Shown piece after piece: positions 1 through 8,934 of a DNA stretch of 14,238 bases. The position numbers and the translations under genes were made by a program. Each line of letters begins with the position of its first letter. The first letter of the stretch is position 1. The notes beneath the pieces were generated by a model. That model was given only the letters and a program-made list of their open reading frames with translations, was not told the origin of the DNA and searched no databases. The stretch is from Tetmemena sp. SeJ-2015 (Eukaryota > Ciliophora > Spirotrichea > Sporadotrichida > Oxytrichidae): positions 1 to 14,238 of the forward strand of contig JAJKFJ010021625.1 in the NCBI GenBank assembly GCA_027382625.1, written 5' to 3'.

Positions 1-203
1 GTTTTGGATAATCAAGTTTGTGTAGTTGTTGAAAATTTTATGAACTGCAATAAAATTGTCAAGGAACTTTTCTACCTTTATCGATCTATCGAGATTTTAA
101 TAAACTTTTCCTTCTTAGAGTGAGAAATGTCACATACACAATAAGAGGTTAATTTTTAAATAAATGATAAGCATATTTACCAAGGCAAAAAAATTTTTTT
201 TAC
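1..203 (+). CDS. A+T-rich coding-like segment, open at left edge, unknown product
   Basis: Frame 1 reads from the window edge with TAA as Gln: VLDNQVCVVVENFMNC, then KIVKELFYLYRSIEIL, and after a TGA at 121-123 it goes on in the same frame as EMSHTQQEVNFQINDKH. The codons at the start are rich in G at position 1 (GTT, GAT, GTA, GTT, GAA), as expected of coding DNA. If TGA is a stop, this is the 3' end of a gene entering from the left; if TGA is Trp, it is an internal part of the long gene described further right. The frame is lost in a homopolymer-rich tract at about 181-370. No family recognised. Chance openness is a real risk in DNA this A+T-rich. Confidence 0.28.
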
Positions 204-379
204 AAATATTTTAGTCTATCTAGTTTTATTTTGTAAAAACAAATTAAATTTTAAGAAATTTGAAGAATAATTTAAAACAATATAATTTTTTTTTTAAATT
301 TTTAAATTTTTAAATTGAATTTTTTAAGATTTTATTTCCTTATCAAAATTCCATTCTCCTTATAAAATTTAAACTTTTT

Positions 380-863
380 TTAAATTTTCATTAGACCGAT
401 AATATTATGAAAAGCCAAAGTTTTTTTTAATAAAATTTGAAAAATATAATTCGAGAGTGGTTGAAGTTTAAATGTTTTGATATCCTCCTTGATTTTAATT
501 AAAAAGAAGTATTTAAGAATTTATACTCTAATGCCAAAAATATAGAGGAAAAATGAGCTTATTTTTTATATACAACAACTAAGTAAGATGGAAAAAATAT
601 ATATAATCTTTAAAAACATAAATTTTTTTAAAATTCCCAAAATTATATGAATTATTTTTAGAAGCTTTTAGATAAACCAATTTAATAATTAATAAACTTT
701 GCTTACATATTTATAGAATTGGAAATAATTTATGTCTTCTATTTCTTACCTGGGTCCTTTGAATTTCTATTTAATTAATATAATTATGTAGATAGATAAA
801 CAAGATCAGTTCACTTTTAATTAATTTTTGCTTAACCCCTAATTCTTAAAAATTTTACTAATT
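380..863 (+). CDS. A+T-rich coding-like segment, unknown product
   Basis: Frame 2 is coding-like with TAA/TAG as Gln. An ATG lies at 407, followed by IIREWLKFKCFDILLDF and KEVFKNLYSNAKNIEEK. A TGA at 554-556 is followed in the same frame by AYFLYTTTKQDGKN and later LLDKPIQQLINFAYIF. Under the common ciliate code (TGA stop) only 407-556, 49 codons, would be an ORF; reading TGA as Trp carries the frame up to the TA at 864-865, where the 336-bp inverted-repeat element begins. Frame 3 also gives a plausible reading between about 660 and 860, so the frame is not certain. Product unknown; the composition suggests a helical, mildly hydrophobic protein. Confidence 0.3.
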
Positions 864-865
864 TA

Positions 866-1201
866 AGACTTCAAATTTTAATCCTAATTCAGTCAGTTTG
901 GGGGTCAGCCGCACCTAAATAAAATTATATTTTTAGCTATTTTTTCGTTGCAGTAAATAAACTTAAAGTGAAATTTTGAAAAATTGAAACATTTTTATAT
1001 GACCAAAATTTAATATTGATTAAGGGGCCAATGCTAAAATTTTCAGAATATTTTTCCAAACAAAATCAAGATTTAAAAAATTTTAAATTTTTCTTTACTT
1101 TAAGTTTATTTACAATAGCGAAAAAAGAGCTAAAAATATGATTTTATTTACATGCAGCTGACCCCAAACTGACTGAATTAGGATTAAAATTTGAAGTCTT
1201 A
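866..1201. mobile_element. 336-bp TA-bounded inverted-repeat element (IES/MITE-like)
   Basis: The left arm starts at TA 864-865 with TAAGACTTCAAATTTTAATC. The right arm ends at TA 1200-1201 and is its reverse complement, with about 110 bp matching at roughly 90%, including the block GTCAGTTTGGGG(G)TCAGC. About 110 bp of unpaired centre lie between the arms and contain GATTAAGG (1018-1025) and AATGCTAAAATT (1030-1041), which recur in the second copy at 10918-11222. There is no coding capacity. TA ends and long terminal inverted repeats fit a Tc1/mariner-type MITE or a TA-bounded IES. The length is a multiple of 3, so precise removal would not change the flanking frame. Outside the right TA, 1220-1340 is also similar to 11228-11350, so the repeated unit may be longer than the palindrome. 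Confidence 0.68.
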
Positions 1202-1664
1202 TATGTTCGAACAGGCCTTTATAATTGGAAGAATTAAATTTAGGACAAAATTATCCTATAAATTTTATAATTTTTTTTTTTTCCTTTTCAATAAAATTTT
1301 TTTTTAGGAAAACCCCCAAATTTAATTTTTATAAACCCTTTACCAAATTTTTATAAATAAACTTTTTTTGTTTTAAATTTAAATAGCAAAAAAAATTTGG
1401 GTTTTGAAGTACTAAATGTTAGCTTACATTAAAAATATTATTCTCAAATCTGATACAGAATTTTGCTATCATCCTTCTTCTAATGTCTATAATTAAATAT
1501 ATTTTATCTTAAATAGAGATAATGATATCTAAACTTTGCGCATTCTATAAATTATTACCAACTCTTATAACTTAAATGAGAATAAATCTTTTGAATTAAT
1601 GGATCTTACATTTTTTTTATAATCATTTTCCTCATTCTATGGTAAAGCTTTTGACAAAAGCTGA
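1202..1664 (+). CDS. A+T-rich coding-like segment with unstable frame, unknown product
   Basis: Just after the inverted-repeat element, frame 2 reads YVRTGLYNWKNQIQDKIIL. After a 12-nt T run (1271-1282) the better signal from about 1416 is frame 3, with ILKSDTEFCYHPSSNVYN, LNRDNDIQTLRILQIITNSY and ELMDLTFFLQSFSSFYG, ending at a TGA at 1662-1664. Frame 3 is open from an ATG at 1203. In 1416-1660 frame 3 has many G-first codons (GAT, GAA, GTC, GAG, GGT) while frame 2 has few, so a frame change near the T run is likely. A further change occurs near 1645-1710; a GT...AG stretch of 19 nt at 1642-1660 could be a tiny intron. The product is unknown; the pattern suggests helical repeats. Confidence 0.3.
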
Positions 1665-1678
1665 TAAATTTGAAATTA

Positions 1679-3781
1679 ATGAATATCATAAAAACAATAA
1701 ATTATATTTTAGATAAGAAAAAAGAATTATTTAAAATAACTCAATTTGCTTGTATCGCTGAGAGAGTTTACCATATAGAAATTCGAAGATGCAGAAAAAA
1801 CTTATAATAAAGTTTAAAAGCCCTTCACCGTAACATAAGATACTTTGATCTAAAAATTATTCATGCAAAATGTATGGTCACAAAATGTATCACTAGATAA
1901 AATAAAGGACGTTTTAAATGACTATATCAAATGATTAGAATCGAAAAGATAATTCTAAAATTATTTAAATTTCCTTATACAATCTGAAGTCTCAATTATT
2001 TTGGGCTATCAATTTTTATTTTTAACAAGAATCATTCTCTCAAAGAAAAAAACTAAACTTCGAATATTTCTCTCAATATAGTAATACAAACAAGTAATAT
2101 TCCTATTTACTGTCTTTTTGGAAAATTCGTTCATAAATTTCTAATTTTTTCATATATTGAATCCCGCTCAAGAGATTATTACAAATTCTTTAGAATTAAA
2201 AACTTTTATCTATTGTTATAATTAATAGTTTTATAATTTCTAATCATTCAACTAGTTTATAATAAAATATTAGAAGAAGAAAAAGATAAATAAATAGAAA
2301 ACTGCTTCCCGAAATATATTTTATTTATAGTAAAGACGAGAGAAAGCAACTTAGAATTATTCATTATAGGCAGCTCGTATTTTATGACAAACAAATCGCA
2401 ACATTATAATTAAAAATCTTAGACAAAAGTCTTAAATGTTGATTTATTAATTTTAATATTATATTTTTTGATTTTTTCAATTTCTTAAGTATAAAATTAT
2501 TTGACAATATTGAAAGAGAAAATTGCTGAACAACAAAAATAGTTACCCATTTAGCCCACAAAACAAAAATACGAAGGCAATAAAAAATAAAATAGGCTTG
2601 ATTACTAATAAGAAAGGGAATGCTCGATGAGTTAATTGTAGCAACCTTAAAAAGCTTCAAAGCCTCTGTCTTTATACGAAGGAAAGGATATAAGAGTTAT
2701 AAAGGAAGATCATGAGAAATAGTATTAGAATTTTAAAGCCTAAATCAAATCTTAAAGTCAATCAGGAAATTAATTTTATAATCAAAATAGCTGAGAATTT
2801 ATTGGATAATATAATTAATTTATAAATTAAATTGAGTTTGAGGAAGCTTTATTTTCTCCAATTAAAATTAATTTGTTTTTTAGGATAAAATTAAATTTCA
2901 AGAATTTATAAACTTGCTAATTTTTAGTGAAGTTAATTATTTTGATTTCTTGAAAAATTTTTCATCCAATGAAATCTATTCATTAATATAAATAGTGTCT
3001 TAATTATAATTATCAGGTAAGAGTTTATGATACTTTACATAGATCTGTTAATTATATTAAGAAAGATATATTTCGTTTAAATTTTAATTTTTCATCTTTA
3101 CAATCACTTTACAATTTAGATATTATTAATTCCTCTTAATTAACCTTACAATATATTTTATAAAAGCAAATATAATTAATTAAAATTTAAAAAATAGATA
3201 TAAAAACTTAAAACCTATTAGTGATTTTTATTAATATTTTATTGCCTGAGTTTTATGAATGCTAATAATTTATTTAAATAGAGCATCCCTCTATAATTTT
3301 TTCTTCTTGCTTATCGCAGGAATGCTCGCACTTTAATAAAATATTCAGAAAAGAAAAAACATTCTTTTCACAATAGTCTTCGTTGAATTTAACAGAAAAT
3401 AAAAGTGATAGATTAGTTTATTACATTTCCACTATAACTTTTGCTTATTTGATTATTCAAATGAACTAATTCCATTAGTTATGTAATTCTTGTATCAATA
3501 ATTTGTTTGCATAGATAAAATATTTGATTTTCGATAGTTTTAATAATATTTGTGATTTGAAATAAAAAGTGCAAAAAAAGCTTTTAATATCAATAATAAG
3601 CTAGATTTACTTACGTTTATTATAATGTTGAGTAATTAAAACTAATTTTTAAATTAAATTGAGAAGGAAAGAAGCAAGATCAAAACAAGAATTCAACATA
3701 AATATGAGAGAAGGGAGATTACCGAGATATAGATCAATAGTATTATAGATTTATCAGGAATTTCACTATATTAAGTAAATA
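1679..3781 (+). CDS. Long A+T-rich coding-like frame (middle part of putative large gene)
   Basis: Frame 2 carries a run of strong coding-like stretches with TAA/TAG as Gln: KKKELFKITQFACIAERVYH (from about 1715), YNKILEEEKDKQIENCFPKY (about 2260), ILKEKIAEQQKQLPIQPTKQ and YEGKDIRVIKEDHEKQYQNF (2500-2740), YQVRVYDTLHRSVNYIKKDI (about 3015), IIFSSCLSQECSHFNKIFRK (about 3290) and LRRKEARSKQEFNINMREGR (about 3660). With TGA as stop this splits into ORFs, including 1679-1921, 1988-2794 (269 codons) and one from about 3000 to 3631. TGA at 1919, 1985, 2792 and 3629 all have coding-like sequence in the same frame on both sides. The frame runs into the TA at 3780-3781 that bounds the 901-bp element. 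No domain recognised; it may be a large helical-repeat protein. Decay cannot be excluded. Confidence 0.4.
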
Positions 3782-4682
3782 AAATGGTTGTTGGTAAACG
3801 TTAGAGGAGAGGAAACTAAGTTTCCTGCTGTTAAAGCTACTAGTTAGTGACTGTTATTCTTGACAACTCTTAACTACTTGAAATTTAATTAAAAACCAAA
3901 TTTTAATAACATAAATAAGCAAGGATTTAAAGTTTAACTCTCTCTGGTTTGTTAATTGTTGGATTGATTTAAATTAATTCTTAACTATCTAAAATATCGT
4001 ATCTGCATTCCCAGTAATCCACCAATCTACCGTGGATAAATTTAGAAATCAGTACATAAGGGTGTCACTGCAGTCAGCATGCACGATCTCGTCTCTGAAT
4101 GAAAGCCAATAGTTTCAGGAAGCCTGAGTGTGGTCCATGGCCAGGGCGGATTCCCTAAGAGGAGAGGATTCGAACCCTACCGGCGATCAAAGATGGTGTA
4201 CCTCTGTGAGTCAGTGTTCACAGAGAGCATCTTGATAGAAAGTGTAGATCAGAAGTACAATGAATTACAGTTGCAAGGGGTAGCTGATAAGGTTCGAATC
4301 CTCTCACCCTGGAGGATTTTCCGCACTAGCCATGGATCACATCCCGGCTTCCTGAAATTGTTGGCGCTCAGAGAGACGAGCTCATACATGCTGACTGCTG
4401 TAACACTCTTTAGTACTAATCTCTAAGTTTACCTACGGTTGATTGGTGGATTACTGGGAATGCAGCTGCAGCATTTAACATAGTTAAGAATTTATTTAAA
4501 TCAATCCACCAATAAACAAATCAGTGAGAGTTAAATTTTGAATCCTTGCTTATTTATGTTATTAAAATTCAGTTTTTAATTAAATTTCAGTTAGAATCGT
4601 TAAGAATAACAGCCACAAACCAGGAGTTACTATATCAGGATCCTCAGCCTTCTCTGCTTTAAATTAGTTAGCAGCCCGTGTA
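3782..4682. mobile_element. 901-bp TA-bounded foldback element (IES-like)
   Basis: An almost fully palindromic element. The arms match from the edges inward for about 400 bp each: outer TAAAATGGTTGTTGG (3780 on) against TACACGGGCTGCTAA (reverse of 4668-4682), then TAACATAAATAAGCAAGGAT, GCATTCCCAGTAATCCACCA (4005 and 4445 regions), CAGTCAGCATG and TTTCAGGAAGCC. About 100 bp at 4185-4285 are unpaired. The innermost arms are richer in G+C than the DNA around the element. TA lies at both edges (3780-3781 and 4681-4682). The left reading frame has this TA at codon positions 2-3 and so does the right frame, so TA-to-TA removal rejoins them as ...FHYIKQI-IIQNLVNLAQ.... A 98-codon frame inside (4130-4426) comes from the palindrome arms and is probably not a gene. 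Confidence 0.75.
4166..4301. repeat. Paired B-box-like motifs in the foldback arms
   Basis: GGATTCGAACC at 4166-4176 and its exact reverse complement GGTTCGAATCC at 4291-4301 lie in the two arms. The + copy matches the RNA polymerase III B-box consensus (GGTTCGANNCC), as in tRNA T-loops. I could not fold a complete tRNA around either copy. It may be a tRNA-derived part of the element or chance. Confidence 0.3.
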
Positions 4683-7600
4683 ATAATTTAAAATCTTGTG
4701 AATCTTGCTTAAATCTATAATAGTTTATAGTGGCAAATAAAAATCTAAAATGATGACTAAATAAATGAATAGAAAGACCATGATCCAGAAATTCCTACTA
4801 ACTCATAGATATTTATTTATCAAGAAAAAGAAGGAAGATGAGTTTATATCTTAATTTCATGATAATTTTTATACAATTAATTTCTTATATGCTTAGGGTA
4901 AAATGAGTTTTATTTATCAGGTAATATTTGCGACTATTTATCGAGCCAAATTAACTATAAATAGAGATAAAAATTAAATCAAAATATATTCTATTTAAAT
5001 CTAAGTTTTTTTAAATTAATTTCACTATTATAATTATATTTTATATTTGCGATAATTCTATAAAAATTTAATTTTAATGAGATTTAAATATTTTTATTTA
5101 ATATTTAATTTAAACAGAGAGTTGATTATAAAAATTAAATCATTTCTTCAAATTAATAAAAATAAGTCTTTTAAAATTAAAGATTTTTGAATTAATTTTA
5201 ATGATATCTTATAATTAAAGTATTGATGCAAACATATTGTGGACTTATTTACTAATTTTTTGGAAAGACCTGAACAAGTTAAATTTTTTAAAGAGTAATG
5301 AAATCCAGGTTGAGAAGATGATTTATATCTAAAATCGTATTCTTCTAGTAAAAACGCGCAAAAGAATATTATTTCATATTTTAATCCTAACTTAATAATT
5401 TAGAGATTATAGTTCTCTAAGAAATTATAATTTTAAGCTATTTGCTTTTCTGTTGCCTAATAAAAAATAAAATTCTAGAGTTAATGGAAAATTTTATAAT
5501 AAATATTTAAATCAATAATTTAGATGACAATTAATTTTCAGTATTTCTTTTGGATCTCTTCGGCCTTAGTGTTGTGTATATTATGATATTTATTTGGCAA
5601 CTTAAAGAAAATAATTATAAATAATTAAATTTAGTGAGTTTTCTTTTAAATGGTGGAATCTAGTTAGCAAATGCACTAAACTTTGAAAATATTTACAGAT
5701 ATGGAAGAAGAGATAATAGTGGATTTTAGAAAAGAAGATAATGAATCACAATTTAAAGAAAGAATTGATGCTCTTGTAGAATTTTGCTCTGAATCAGTTA
5801 AATAATCGATCTATACTAAGGAAATTTAACCTATATTGATAACGAAATTGAGAGAGGACCTCATTTAATTTGTGAAGCCTGATGGCAAGTTTTGGCAAAA
5901 TTAAAGCAGATTTAAATAGCCGCAAACGTCATTTAATGGGTGGGGGAAATTCACCCTTAATATTTTATGCAAATATTAAAGGTAGATTAAATTTAGGTTT
6001 AGTAGTAGTCTGTTAACATCATCTCCATGTGAATTGTTTTATTTAAAGCTTTTTATATAACATATACGCCATGTAATTCTCTTAAGTTCTAAAAATTTTC
6101 AACTTTACTCTTGTAGCAAATTCATGAAGCTAATCAACTAGAAATAATTATCAGAAAAGATTTCAATTATTAAACTTTGGAGAATTTAAATTACAATTAT
6201 GAATAAAGTCAAGAGGCTTTAAAAAATAATAAGTCCTTAATTTTTAAGATTAACTGGTTGGAGGTTTAGGCTATTCTCAGCCTCAAAATGAGTAGCGACA
6301 TCATTACCTTGAAATGTCGAGTACAATTATTGTTAAGATATTAATTCAGTGCTAGATAGAGATGAGTAGCAGAATTGAATGATGACCTCTAATTACTTAA
6401 GGTTGAAAAATTCCTGAATTAGATTGAGCATAACAAGAGAATATAGAAAAACTAATCATAGATTTTTTTCTTCAATTTTTTCTATATTCTTTATTAGGAT
6501 TAAAATCTTATCCTTATATGACCATAAAACATATTTAATTCAAAATCAGACTCCCCATTTAAGGATGAAGAGCTATTCTTAATATTAGCAGATGGTCTTA
6601 CAAGTTATTAATATTGGGAAAAATTATTTTTTGTTTACTTTTTAAAATAATTTTGATTGGGAAAACTTTGCAAATTGAGTTAAAAAATTTACAAGAAATT
6701 TTTCTTTTAAAACTTTCCTATGAAGTGATATTTTTTATTTCTCTATTTTTACCTTTAATTCTTTTATCTTTAACTAGAAATTTAAGATCAAATTATAAGA
6801 AATAAATTTATAAAAATAAGATAATAATATATCGCAGCTATTTAATTCCTAAATTTATAATTTTTGGCTTCTGAATTATATATTGTTGAATTTCCTTTTT
6901 TGTTGTTTGCATTTTTGAAACTAATTTTAATTATAAATGAATGCATTCGAGAGACTTTCATAATACGATTTGTTTAAAATAGCAGAGTCTAAGGAATAAA
7001 TTAGGAGAAAGGCATCTCTACATCTAATTACCACTTTTTCTATACTAAATATTTAACATAATAGGACCTTTTGCATAAATTAAAACAGTGATATAAATTA
7101 TGTCTCACTATTAATATTTTAGAAAGCGTGACTGATTTAAATGAGTGCAAAATCACTTGCCCAAAATCCTCAAAGATTGGAGCGCCTAAGAAATAGATTT
7201 GAATTCTGCCCAATTTTGGAGGCCGAGAAGATAATTTATTTACTTGTATTTTAGTGTCATTTACTATACATATATTTTATCAGTTTAAAAGATTACAATT
7301 TTTTCTTAAAGCTTAACAAAAAATATAATAAAGTAGTAAGAATATATAGTTATTAGTTATAATTATTTAAAGAGTAACTCGGAAACTTTATGATGAATTT
7401 GTTTGCTAGGAGTCATATAAAGAATACTTGATCATTAAAACAAATCAATAAAAGCTTAAAGAAGATATAAGTCAGTTAAATAAAGCAGAACAGGAGCAGC
7501 GATAATTTTTACTCTTTTAGTACAGCGATTTATCTGGATTTATTTTGCATAAGCATGTCTTATATAAAGACAAAAGCTATTGCTTTGGAAGCTTGCAAAA

Positions 7601-8130
7601 TTCAATTACAAGTCTAAGAGACATATTCTCAGTATGGATGGAAAAAGATTTCAAAGATTTCAAAGATTTCAGTTCAGAATTAAAGTTATAAGATTTCAAT
7701 TATAAAATAACTAGAAATTTTTGAATAATAGATTAATAATAAAATAAAATAAATTAATAGAAGGAGTAGTTGACCGTTCTTTAATTATCAAATTTATTGC
7801 ACCATTTGAAAATGAAAACAAATATATACAATCTAAGTCCAAGTAGATTTTGTTTGGCCCCTCAATTCTGAAACGAAAGCGATAAAGTTCATTTAAAAAT
7901 AGAAACAGAGGAGATTGAGATAGGAGAGCTTATTATTTTATATCTCCTAAGAGATTATATTAAGATGATTAAAAAAATATTTCAAAATTTTCTGAATGGT
8001 TTTTGGATAAACTACTGCTTCAAGGTGTGCGCAAACCATTTAAACTGCAAAGAAAATGCAACCCCTAATTAATTTTTTTAATTTAATCCTAAATTATTCT
8101 AAAAGCAGGGCATTTATTAGGATTATAATA
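4683..8130 (+). CDS. Long A+T-rich coding-like frame (right part of putative large gene)
   Basis: Frame 3 holds most of the strong coding-like stretches over 3.4 kb: NLVNLAQIYNSLQWQIKIQN (4690s), NGGIQLANALNFENIYRYGR (about 5652), EIERGPHLICEA (about 5845), HEANQLEIIIRKDFNYQTLE (6123), NNKSLIFKINWLEVQAILSL (about 6222), SDSPFKDEELFLILADGLTS (6546), NFGGREDNLF (7212), RKLYDEFVCQESYKEYLIIK (7380) and DKVHLKIETEEIEIGELIIL (7878). TGA occurs in frame at 4839, 5880, 6030, 6363, 6519, 7200 and 7869, each time with coding-like sequence continuing in the same frame. A frame-1 stretch beginning MEEEIIVDFRKEDNESQF (5701-5800) breaks the pattern, so a pair of compensating indels is possible. 4990-5600 is poor in signal. 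There is no recognised domain; hydrophobic stretches near 6870-6930 may be membrane segments. No 3' end can be placed. Confidence 0.4.
6438..6490. repeat. Perfect 14-nt inverted repeat
   Basis: AGAATATAGAAAAA (6438-6451) and TTTTTCTATATTCT (6477-6490) are exact reverse complements with a 25-nt spacer. It lies within the coding-like frame, where the reading becomes F/Y-rich. It may be a hairpin or the ends of a very short element; no function can be assigned. Confidence 0.4.
7644..7670 (+). repeat. Three tandem copies of a 9-bp unit (AAAGATTTC)
   Basis: Three exact head-to-tail copies. In frame 3 they encode Lys-Asp-Phe three times, and the unit length keeps the frame, which fits slippage within a coding sequence. 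Confidence 0.6.
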
Positions 8131-8645
8131 GATTCATAAAATTATAATATTTATTATTTATATCATAAATAAATTGATCTTCTAATAATTTTTTAATGAG
8201 CGTTAAAATATCAATACAACTTTTTGCCATATTTAGCAGTCATATTTAATTTTATTCTGCGTTAATTTATACTAAGACCAATTTTTATTTTTTTATTTAT
8301 TGTATTGAGGTCTTCTTTATCACCAAGATTTATTAGAAATGTTTTAAGCTATCCCTAATTTTTGAATTCTAACGAATAAAGCAGGATTGTGCTTAATAAA
8401 ATTTGCAAAAAATCTAATTAAATTATATTAAGCTAACCAAACTATTAAAATACATCTCATCTAGATTAAGTTCTCTTAAAAATTTAAAGTACTGAGAAAT
8501 ATTTTTTTAATTGGAAATCTTATACATTAAATTATGGCATTAATATTTTGCAATAATAAAAACACCACTGACAACTCACAGAAGAAATGTATTTAAAATT
8601 TGATTAAATATACAAGATTATTCAATATATATTTAAAATATATAA
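8131..8645. other. A+T-rich stretch without a supportable gene
   Basis: No inverted repeat, family motif or clear codon periodicity stands out. Frame 3 remains open if all three stop triplets are sense, but the signal is not distinct from background composition. Confidence 0.4.
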
Positions 8646-8692
8646 TCATTCTTGCTCAAATCCAAGGAAGGAAGTTATTATATGAATCGTTA

Positions 8693-8934
8693 ATAATTTA
8701 AACAATGGTGTCCTCCTCTAGGATTCCTTCCCATCTTAAAAAAACTCAAAATATTAGAGATTAGAACTACACAGCGGCACTACCTGCCCCACACCTCCAA
8801 CCTCAGGATCACCGGTGAGGGAGGGTGGAGTCACAGTGGCCAAACCGGCGAAATCAACTGCAAGGGCTAATCTTAAATTTATGCGTTTTTTTTTTGAAGA
8901 TGGGAAAAGAATGTTCAAGGACTTCACCTGTGTA
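8693..8934. mobile_element. Putative 242-bp TA-flanked insertion in the left repeat arm
   Basis: Compared with the uninterrupted right arm, the left arm has an extra block. Removing it between TA 8691-8692 and TA 8933-8934 gives GAATCGTTAAATTATTATAG, which aligns well with the right arm. No terminal inverted repeats are visible. The block contains the GC-rich, coding-like fragment at 8766-8868. The TA boundaries are inferred from an A+T-rich alignment and could shift by some bases. Confidence 0.33.
8766..8868 (+). other. GC-rich coding-like fragment, unknown product
   Basis: An island of about 100 bp near 60% G+C in DNA of about 80% A+T. In frame 3 it reads TTQRHYLPHTSNLRITGEG, then GWSHSGQTGEINCKG, with nearly all third codon positions G or C (CAG CGG CAC TAC CTG CCC CAC ACC). 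This codon style resembles the transposon genes at 11760-14238 rather than the surrounding A+T-rich frames. It also has the palindrome CACCGGTG (8812-8819). It is probably a captured piece of a GC-rich gene or transposon. A 66-codon standard-code frame from a GTG at 8815 overlaps it in another frame and is less convincing. Confidence 0.35.

Noticed and set aside
1305..1345. CCCCAAA-like sequences (also near 829 and 11331) as telomeric repeats
   Set aside because: Single occurrences with no tandem C4A4 or C4A2 array, so they are not telomeric and not the telomere-like ends known from TBE elements.
1642..1660. 19-nt GT...AG stretch as a tiny intron
   Set aside because: It gives a plausible join (ADKFEINEY), but a one-base indel explains the frame change as well and the frame moves again at about 1710, so I do not annotate it.
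2382..2660. 92-codon standard-code frame on the minus strand
   Set aside because: Rich in F/I/L only, as expected from the T-rich complement of an A-rich coding strand; the + strand frame over the same bases has a far better residue pattern.
4280..4320. tRNA gene
   Set aside because: Only the T-loop-like motif is present; no acceptor stem, D-arm or anticodon arm could be folded on either strand.
4130..4426. 98-codon frame on the + strand
   Set aside because: It reads through both arms and the centre of the palindromic element; arm symmetry, not coding, explains its length. Only the short central stretch hints at a transposase relic.
6614..6805. 63-codon hydrophobic frame on the + strand
   Set aside because: It overlaps the frame-3 coding-like run and is mostly I/L/F/K from A+T-rich codons; it is weaker than frame 3 at the same place.
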